This document shows positions 14,780-19,655 of a stretch of 19,655 bases of DNA, piece by piece. Made by a program: the position numbers and the translations under genes. Positions within the stretch are counted from its first letter, which is position 1. Each line of letters begins with the position of its first letter. The stretch comes from Desulfobacterales bacterium (GTDB lineage: Bacteria > Desulfobacterota > Desulfobacteria > Desulfobacterales > JAUWMJ01): contig JAUWMJ010000008.1 of the NCBI GenBank assembly GCA_030613225.1, positions 1 to 19,655 on the forward strand, written 5' to 3'. The notes beneath the pieces are model-generated. The model worked only from the letters and a program-made list of their open reading frames with translations, was not told where the DNA came from and made no database searches.

Positions 14780-16003
14780 TTACAGAATCATACAATCCGC
14801 CACCAGTTCCCACAGGTACTTTACTTCAAGGTCTTCCATGCCGTATTCTGCTTTAATGCTGTTAAGCTGGCCGTGGCAACTGTGGCAGGGAACAACGATC
14901 ATCTCTGCGCCTAACGCCTGGATTTGCTCCATTTTCCTGCGCCCGTAAAAAATGCGCTCCTGATTGTATGTATTGACCAGGGTGCCGCCTCCGCCCCCGC
15001 AGCAGATCTGGTCCATTTTTGTGTGATAAAGATCGATCCAGTTTTCCATGCACTGATCCAGAATCCAGCGCGGTTCTTCGAAAAAACCGTGTCCAAAAAG
15101 TTTTTGGGCCTTACGACCGTAGTTGCACGGGTCATGATAGGTGGCCAACCTGCCGCTGAATTTTGATCTGTCCAGTTTGATCCTTCCCTCTTTAATATAT
15201 TCGATCAAAAGGTCAAAGACGGTCACGAAATCGAATTTCTCCAAAGCTTCAGGAAAATATTTTTCAAGACCCGACCGGGTCGCGAGGTAGGCGTGACCTC
15301 ATTCAGGCCAAAGCAGTGTTTTGATATCAAGTTTGTCCATCTGTTCCACAATCCGGCCGGCCATCACCTTCATGGCTTCATCGTCACCTGTAAAATAGCC
15401 CCAGGAAGTCCCTTCCCAGTTTTCAGATATAACGGTCCAGTCTTCACGTGCGATATGAAATATTTTCCACAAGTGCTTCAGGTCATCTGTATGGGTATTG
15501 ACCAGTTTATTATGAATAGTTGTGAGTATTTTTGCGCCTTTTTTGTCTACAGGCACCTTGAAACCCTCAAACCCGGGCTCTGCGGCAATCTCTTCAGCCA
15601 CATCTTCAACAATGAAGATATAATCGTCTTTGGGTAAACGCAGGTTATTGCCGGTCTCTATAGCCGCCATAAGGCCCTGGTGCAGAATCCCAGGCACTTT
15701 GTCTCTGGCTCTTAAAGCCCTTATCTTTCGAACCACATCGGCAATATCGATCTCCATGAGGCAGTCATTTTCACACTTGCCGCACATGGTGCAAATCCAC
15801 GGCCACCGGGAAGCAACCAATTCCTCTTCAACCCCCAGGGACACCAACCGGATAAACCGGCGCGGGTCAAAGCCATCAATCCCGGCGGCAGGACACGAAC
15901 TGGCGCAAAGGCTGCAGGTTACACATAAGTCCTGGGAAAACGACCATGAACGGAAACGTTTGTGGTCCAGTTGATCCAGGTCGATTATTTCGTTTGAAGC
16001 CAT
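14780..16003 (-). CDS. HdrC-HdrB (HdrD/DsrK-like) Fe-S subunit, probable selenoprotein read through an in-frame TGA
   Basis: A single 407-residue frame runs from ATG 16003 (GAGGA ribosome site) to TAA 14780, interrupted only by TGA at 15299-15301 (residue 235). The two sides are in the same frame and join as one protein. The N-terminus has two 4Fe-4S motifs: C27, C30, C33, C37 and C71, C74, C77, C81. A middle part has WEGTSWGYFTGDDEAM, typical of HdrD-like proteins. After the TGA comes GHAYLATRSGLEKYF, then a full cysteine-rich CCG domain with C293, C334-C335 and C373-x2-C376, whose relatives hold a noncubane 4Fe-4S cluster. Relatives have Cys in PECGHA where the TGA lies, so selenocysteine is the simplest reading, and a SECIS-like hairpin follows. 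The role is disulfide- or quinone-linked electron transfer with the two upstream subunits; the partner is unknown. A nonsense mutation is the alternative. Confidence 0.82.
15264..15301 (-). promoter_or_regulatory. Sec-coding TGA with bacterial SECIS-like hairpin
   Basis: Reading the minus strand, TGA (15301-15299) is followed by 17 bases and then GACCC-GGUC-GGGUC (15281-15268), a perfect five-pair stem with a GGUC loop. Outside one mismatch the stem extends by G-U, C-G and U-A pairs (15285-15264). The loop begins 22 bases after the TGA, within the usual bacterial spacing, and the GGUC loop resembles the SelB-binding loop of E. coli fdhF. No energy was calculated. Confidence 0.72.
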
Positions 16004-16108
16004 AGTGTGTATTCCTCAATAGAAAAAGTGCGCTAAAGTTTGAAATGATCTGAAATTAAGGAGTTACTGCGCTCGGTCTTTTTATAAACAGACGGTATTC
16101 AACTGTTT

Positions 16109-17719
16109 TCACTTTCCATTTAGTGCATCCAACCCGCTTGGTCCCGGCGCACTGATATTTTTTTCAAAACGGTTAACAATATCCGAAAACTCTATACCCA
16201 TATTTGACGCCAGGGGATGTATGGACAGGCGCTCTTTTTCAAATCCCGTGTCCTCTAATAAATCCAACAAATGCTCAACTCTGTTGGCGGCATAGGTATT
16301 ACCTATCTGTGAATGGCAATTGCCCTCATGGCAGGTCAGCACCAGCACCCCGTCAGCACCGCTGCTGAAAGCACGTAAAATATGATTCAAGGATACGCTC
16401 CCGGCACACGGCACCGTTATCACCTTTAATCTTGCAGGTAATGCGCATCCCATGCAGGCAGCCAATTCCCCGGCTCCGGCTGCCGACCGGCTACAGCAAA
16501 AGGCCACAATGAAAGGACTGAAAGTATCGGTCTGCGAAGTTTTCCGATTATCCGCAATACGATCAAAAAGAACCTGGTTATTTAGATTCTCTATCCGGAT
16601 CGCGCCCCGCGGACATTCGGCAACACACAAGCCGCAGCCTTCGCAGGCCTGAGGAGCCACGCAAACTCTTTTATTCAAGGCAATAGCCCGGTACGGACAG
16701 ATACGGTAACAGGTAAGGCACTTGACACAACCACTGCTATCGATTTCAGCCTTGTCCTGAAGTGTCGTCTCCGGTTCGTTTTGCGGCTTCATTACTGCCA
16801 GGGCGGCATTAGCGGCATCTGTTTTCTGATCCTGGTCGGATTGAATACTGCGCAAAGAGCCTGCAACCAATATGCCTTTCCGGTTGGTCAAAACAGTGGC
16901 ACGGTGGACATTGTCCGTCTGTAAAAACCCGTCCGTATCTGTGTCAAGTGCCACCTTCCCGGCCAGATCGGAAGCAAAACCGGAAGGAACGATTGTTTCA
17001 TCGACTACCAGAAGATCAGGTGTAAGCCTGAATTTGGCCCTTGTTATCTCGTCGAAGAAGATCAGGGTCACCAGGCCGTTTTTGTCCTGATCAATTTCAG
17101 GCCTTGATTCTGAAAACTTAATGTAAACTGTTCCGGCTTGTTTGGTTTCATGATACAGGCCTTCAAGGCCGTTGCCGGCAACTTTTAGATTGCCGGTTAA
17201 AATGTAAGTCTGTTGACCGAACTCCTGCTGCAGCCTAAGTGACGTACGCATGACCGCCTGTGCGGTCACCGGGTTGCTTTCCCCGACCAGCCCGGTCAGA
17301 AAAACAGTTTTTTGCACTCCGTCCAACCTATGTTCCAAACCGATGCCGGTTTCCAGATATTCCATCACAGCAGCAAGTGAGGCAACTGCGGCTGACGGTT
17401 TAAGTCCGTAAAGTCCGAAATTTGGTCTTGCGTCAGCCGAGTAAGCCAGGATTATGTTGCCAACAGACCTCGTGTATGCTTTTCCCTCTGTTGACAAAAG
17501 CAGCTCAAAATTGCCAGCCGTACCTCGGCAAGCAAGGCATTGGGTATGTGTAAGGACCTCAACCGTTCCATCCTCGATATCCAGTCCATCGGGCAGCAAC
17601 ACTTTTGCTCGACTTTGATCAGTTACCATAATTATTTGGGCACCACCTGCCAGAAGTTCTGTTGCCAGATCGCAGGCACAGGAACCGCTTCCCAGTATTG
17701 CTGTTTTTGCATTCACCAT
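16109..17719 (-). CDS. HdrA-like Fe-S protein fused to MvhD domain (QmoB-like)
   Basis: This 536-residue protein joins a divergent HdrA-like flavin region to an MvhD domain. The N-terminus keeps a dinucleotide-binding glycine pattern in ILGSGSCACDLA (8-19), and a late flavin motif is seen in GILVAGSL (282-289). Two 4Fe-4S motifs follow: C331-x2-C-x2-C-x3-CP and C359-x2-C-x2-C-x3-CP. The C-terminal ~135 residues, FIVAFCCSRSAAGAGELA through VPCAGSV and TCHEGNCHSQ, match MvhD/FlpD, which bears a 2Fe-2S cluster and passes electrons to or from hydrogenase, formate dehydrogenase or HdrA. The usual MvhD CCxxC has become CCSRS, missing one cysteine. The start at 17719 has AAAGG nearby and lies 38 bases after the HdrA-like gene. 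HdrA plus HdrA-MvhD matches QmoA/QmoB order, but this protein is shorter than typical QmoB (about 740 residues). Confidence 0.83.
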   Translation of the reverse strand: MVNAKTAILGSGSCACDLATELLAGGAQIIMVTDQSRAKVLLPDGLDIEDGTVEVLTHTQCLACRGTAGNFELLLSTEGKAYTRSVGNIILAYSADARPNFGLYGLKPSAAVASLAAVMEYLETGIGLEHRLDGVQKTVFLTGLVGESNPVTAQAVMRTSLRLQQEFGQQTYILTGNLKVAGNGLEGLYHETKQAGTVYIKFSESRPEIDQDKNGLVTLIFFDEITRAKFRLTPDLLVVDETIVPSGFASDLAGKVALDTDTDGFLQTDNVHRATVLTNRKGILVAGSLRSIQSDQDQKTDAANAALAVMKPQNEPETTLQDKAEIDSSGCVKCLTCYRICPYRAIALNKRVCVAPQACEGCGLCVAECPRGAIRIENLNNQVLFDRIADNRKTSQTDTFSPFIVAFCCSRSAAGAGELAACMGCALPARLKVITVPCAGSVSLNHILRAFSSGADGVLVLTCHEGNCHSQIGNTYAANRVEHLLDLLEDTGFEKERLSIHPLASNMGIEFSDIVNRFEKNISAPGPSGLDALNGK

Positions 17720-17757
17720 TACGCCTTTGGTTAAGAATTCGTAAAAACTCTAATTCA

Positions 17758-18999
17758 TCATCGTCTCTTCATGTCCAGATATTTCACCACTTCCCATACG
17801 GCCTGTCCGGCACTGGCGATAGTCTCTGGAATACTCATAGGTCCGATAGCTGTTCCGGCCGCGAAAACGCCGCTTACGGAAGTTGCTCCATCCTTTTCGG
17901 AAGTGTCGAGAAATCCTGAATCGGATAGTTGCAAGTTCAGCAGATCAGCAGTGTCTTGGGTACCTTTACAAGGCTCAATTCCCACGGATAGCACCACAAT
18001 ATCAAAATTCTCCTGAATCGTCTCGCAGGCATGGTTGTCCCAAAAGGTAACCGCCAGCCGGTCACCGTCCCTTTGATCAATATCACCGGGAATTGCCCTC
18101 ACCATTCTTACTTCTTCCTTGATATTCGCATAGAACTGTTCAAAATCCTTTCCGAACGTCTGAATATCCATGTAAAAGACGGTTATGTCTGTTTCAGGCT
18201 GCCTGGTTTTTATGAGACGTGCCATTCGCAAAGCCGACCCGCAGCAAACCTTGGAACACCAAAGATGACCGAGTCTGGCGTCTCGACTACCGACACACTG
18301 GACAAACGCGATCCGACCCGGCTCAGTGTGATCTGAAGGCTTTCTTACCCACCCATTTTGTCGTAACATTCTTTCCATGTCCAGGTTGGTGACGACATTT
18401 TTAAAGACTCCGTATCCGTACGGCTTTATTTCAGGGCTGAACGGTTTAAAGCCTGTGGCAATGATAATGGCATCAGCTTCCAACGTGGATGTTGACCCTT
18501 TACGTTCCAGGTCTATCGCTTTTTCCGGACATGCGTCCTGGCAGATTGTGCAGGATTTATTCTTCAGGTACAGGCATTGTTTCGCGGAAATAGCGTAAAA
18601 CGGAATATGATTTTTTGAATATCCTCCGGCAACAGCACCACTGGAAGGGCATTGTTCAAAACAGAGGCCGCACCCGGTGCATTTTCCAGGGGCAATAAAC
18701 ACCGGTCCTGCCTGCACCGTCCCATGGAATCCTTCGGAGCTGGTGATCTGCTCCAAACGGCTGCCGGTCAACAGCCTTATTCCAGGATGATGCACCACCT
18801 GGTCCAGTTTTTCTTCCACCATGCAAGCCCCGCATTTGACACATTTATCCGTTGCCTTACATGTATACTGGATGGCATGTCCTCCAAGAAAATCTGTTTT
18901 TTCCAGGAGGTCAACTCTAATACCTAATTCCGCCAGTGACAATGCTGCCGCCAGACCGGCAAACCCACCACCGATTACTAAAACACGTTTATCTGTCAT
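17758..18999 (-). CDS. HdrA/QmoA-like FAD and Fe-S flavoprotein
   Basis: This 413-residue flavoprotein starts VLVIGGGFAGLAAALSLAE (7-25), an FAD-binding beta-alpha-beta fold, with LLEKTDFLGGHA next and IIATGF (179-184) and VFAAGTAIG (late) as the further flavin motifs. A cysteine group C47, C53, C56, C59 is followed by two ferredoxin-type motifs, C107-x2-C-x2-C-x3-CP and C142/C150-x2-C-x3-CP. A central CVGSRD and CSKVCC add the HdrA-type cysteines. Length and layout match QmoA and short bacterial HdrA proteins that pass electrons between partners, and in some complexes bifurcate them at FAD. All redox cysteines appear to be Cys and no stop interrupts the frame. It is first in a three-gene set, 38 bases before the HdrA-MvhD gene. 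The ribosome site is weak (GAGAT). Physiological donor and acceptor cannot be assigned. Confidence 0.87.
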   Translation of the reverse strand: MTDKRVLVIGGGFAGLAAALSLAELGIRVDLLEKTDFLGGHAIQYTCKATDKCVKCGACMVEEKLDQVVHHPGIRLLTGSRLEQITSSEGFHGTVQAGPVFIAPGKCTGCGLCFEQCPSSGAVAGGYSKNHIPFYAISAKQCLYLKNKSCTICQDACPEKAIDLERKGSTSTLEADAIIIATGFKPFSPEIKPYGYGVFKNVVTNLDMERMLRQNGWVRKPSDHTEPGRIAFVQCVGSRDARLGHLWCSKVCCGSALRMARLIKTRQPETDITVFYMDIQTFGKDFEQFYANIKEEVRMVRAIPGDIDQRDGDRLAVTFWDNHACETIQENFDIVVLSVGIEPCKGTQDTADLLNLQLSDSGFLDTSEKDGATSVSGVFAAGTAIGPMSIPETIASAGQAVWEVVKYLDMKRR

Positions 19000-19019
19000 T
19001 TTATCTCATCCGCAAAATT

Positions 19020-19152
19020 GATGGCGTCGTAAAAAGTCAAATTTACCACAGAGGCCACTGAGATCACAGAGATAAATAGTTAATAAAATAAGATATTCTC
19101 TGTGTTTTCTGTGAGCTTAGTGGTGAAAAAATGGCTTTTTACGAGACCGTCA
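19020..19152. repeat. Long imperfect inverted repeat, MITE/REP-like
   Basis: The left arm (about 19020-19073, containing TCGTAAAAAGTC and CACAGAG) is largely the reverse complement of the right arm (about 19096-19152, containing CTCTGTG and TTTTTACGAGA). There are several mismatches and small gaps and a ~22-base centre. No gene is inside. It sits between the Hdr genes and their predicted promoter, so it would be in the leader RNA and could fold into a long hairpin. Whether it is dispersed in the genome cannot be seen here. Confidence 0.65.
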
Positions 19153-19215
19153 AAATTAAATAGCGCTATATTTGTTAAAAGGTGAATTCATCAAATGATA
19201 GGTATTGTCTGTATG

Positions 19216-19244
19216 ATTGTGAACAAAAAAAATACTGTTGTCAA
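19216..19244 (-). promoter_or_regulatory. Predicted sigma-70 promoter of the Hdr-like cluster
   Basis: On the minus strand, a perfect TTGACA (19244-19239) is followed after 17 bases by CACAAT (19221-19216), matching four of six -10 positions. Transcription would start near 19209, giving a leader of about 210 bases that contains the inverted repeat. No closer promoter was seen. Confidence 0.5.
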
Positions 19245-19520
19245 GACATTGGCATGGCGCTAAAAATAAATTAATAGGTGCTGAATTCAGACCTCGTCAT
19301 CAATCATCAAAAAATCGCGGCGAACCCTTATGTGACGCAGGATTGCATAATAATTGGACACTGCACTCAAGCTTCAGGTGTTCCGCCGGAGGCGGATCAG
19401 GTGTCAGTAGTAAAAAAGCGAGAGCCAGCCTGAAACCTATGCTCCGAAAAGGCTTCACTACGCCTGATAATGTCCAAAAAAAAGACCTACTTTTCTAACA
19501 TTTTACGAGATCTGAAATTA
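19245..19520. other. Intergenic stretch without convincing genes
   Basis: This stretch has a small hairpin, TCCGCC-GGA-GGCGGA (about 19382-19396), but no run of T after it, so a terminator is doubtful. A possible 86-codon frame on the plus strand (19238-19498) starts with GTG, has no ribosome site and shows no recognisable domain. I see no RNA gene. Confidence 0.5.
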
Positions 19521-19587
19521 AAATATTGGTGAAATTATTCGTGACGGAACCAGGCACACCTGGTGTAAATTGTTCGTAAAAGGATCC

Positions 19588-19655
19588 TTGCGCAACAAGA
19601 AATGCACCTTTATGAGAAAAACAATACCAATCAAAGTCCGTGTAATCAGCGCTTA
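19588..19655 (+). pseudogene. Possible sigma-54 activator AAA+ fragment at the window edge
   Basis: The plus-strand frame reads LRNKKCTFMR then KTIPIKVRVISA and runs off the window. The last part matches the sequence after the Walker B motif in sigma-54 AAA+ domains (here KTISVNARVISA of the gene at 13415-14761). At the DNA level 19612-19651 is closely similar to about 14225-14264. Upstream, the frame does not contain the expected Walker B and LLRVLQ motifs, and a stop occurs at 19519-19521, so this looks like a remnant or a rearranged edge, not an intact gene. It could still be part of a real gene continuing to the right. Confidence 0.4.

Noticed and set aside
14862..15166. Several overlapping frames on both strands within the HdrB-like region.
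   Set aside because: They are shadows of the real gene, caused by few stops in this G/C-richer stretch; none shows a plausible domain.
14780..15298. A separate short CCG-domain gene starting at TTG 15244, with the upstream HdrC-like gene ending at 15299.
   Set aside because: The frame continues unbroken through the TGA, the intervening 18 codons match the family, the TTG start has no clear ribosome site, and a SECIS-like hairpin is present.
16044..16056. Shared 13-base string GATCTGAAATTAA with 19509-19521.
   Set aside because: Short, A/T-rich and in unrelated surroundings; most likely chance.
19238..19498. A possible 86-residue protein on the plus strand.
   Set aside because: GTG start without ribosome site, no recognisable domain, and low-complexity composition; it overlaps the -35 box of the predicted Hdr promoter.
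19245..19520. A CRISPR array or attC-like site suggested by the GGCGG hairpin.
   Set aside because: No regularly spaced repeats and no integron core sites (GTTRRRY and RYYYAAC) in the right arrangement.

Overview
The window looks like a piece of an anaerobic, probably sulfate-reducing or syntrophic, Desulfobacterota-type bacterial chromosome. The reasons are a heterodisulfide-reductase-like (Hdr) flavin/iron-sulfur cluster with a likely selenocysteine codon, a sigma-54-dependent PAS regulator, and an Hdr layout resembling QmoAB plus HdrCB. The taxon is an inference from gene content. By eye, the left two thirds (defence genes) are richer in A/T than the Hdr genes on the right; I did not compute composition.

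Layout. Positions 1-383 (+) hold the 3' end of an MFS transporter. Positions 413-1167 (-) hold an MNT/HEPN nucleotidyltransferase-HEPN toxin-antitoxin pair with a good promoter. Positions 1297-11489 (-) hold six tightly packed genes that look like one operon, in the order of transcription: a winged-helix-like regulator, an AbiEii-like nucleotidyltransferase, a type III methyltransferase (mod), a PHP-phosphoesterase/SMC-like ATPase fusion, a Schlafen/AlbA_2-type ATP-binding protein, and a type III restriction helicase-nuclease (res). A 37-bp near-perfect palindrome lies just upstream of the first gene. Positions 11696-12988 (-) hold an AAA_14/DUF4143 ATPase. Positions 13415-14761 (+) hold a PAS/AAA+/Fis sigma-54 activator. 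Positions 14780-18999 (-) hold three redox genes: an HdrA/QmoA-like flavoprotein, an HdrA-MvhD (QmoB-like) protein, and an HdrC-HdrB (HdrD/DsrK-like) protein. Positions 19000-19655 are mostly non-coding, with a promoter, a long imperfect inverted repeat, and a possible fragment of another sigma-54 activator at the right edge.

Two results matter most. First, the HdrD-like gene is split by an in-frame TGA at 15299-15301, exactly where relatives carry the Cys of a 'PECGHA' motif. It is followed at the right distance by a hairpin with a GGUC apical loop, so it is best read as one 407-residue selenoprotein and not as two genes or a pseudogene. Second, the type III restriction-modification genes mod and res are separated by two nucleic-acid-linked ATPase genes and preceded by a toxin-antitoxin-like pair, all in one apparent transcript. 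This looks like a composite, possibly undescribed defence operon.

How the parts may work together (inference): the palindrome and the first operon gene probably form an autoregulatory switch for the whole restriction island. In the Hdr cluster, electrons would pass between two FAD/Fe-S subunits, an MvhD-type acceptor domain, and the selenium-bearing HdrB-type site, which would reduce a disulfide-like or quinone-like partner that cannot be named from this window.
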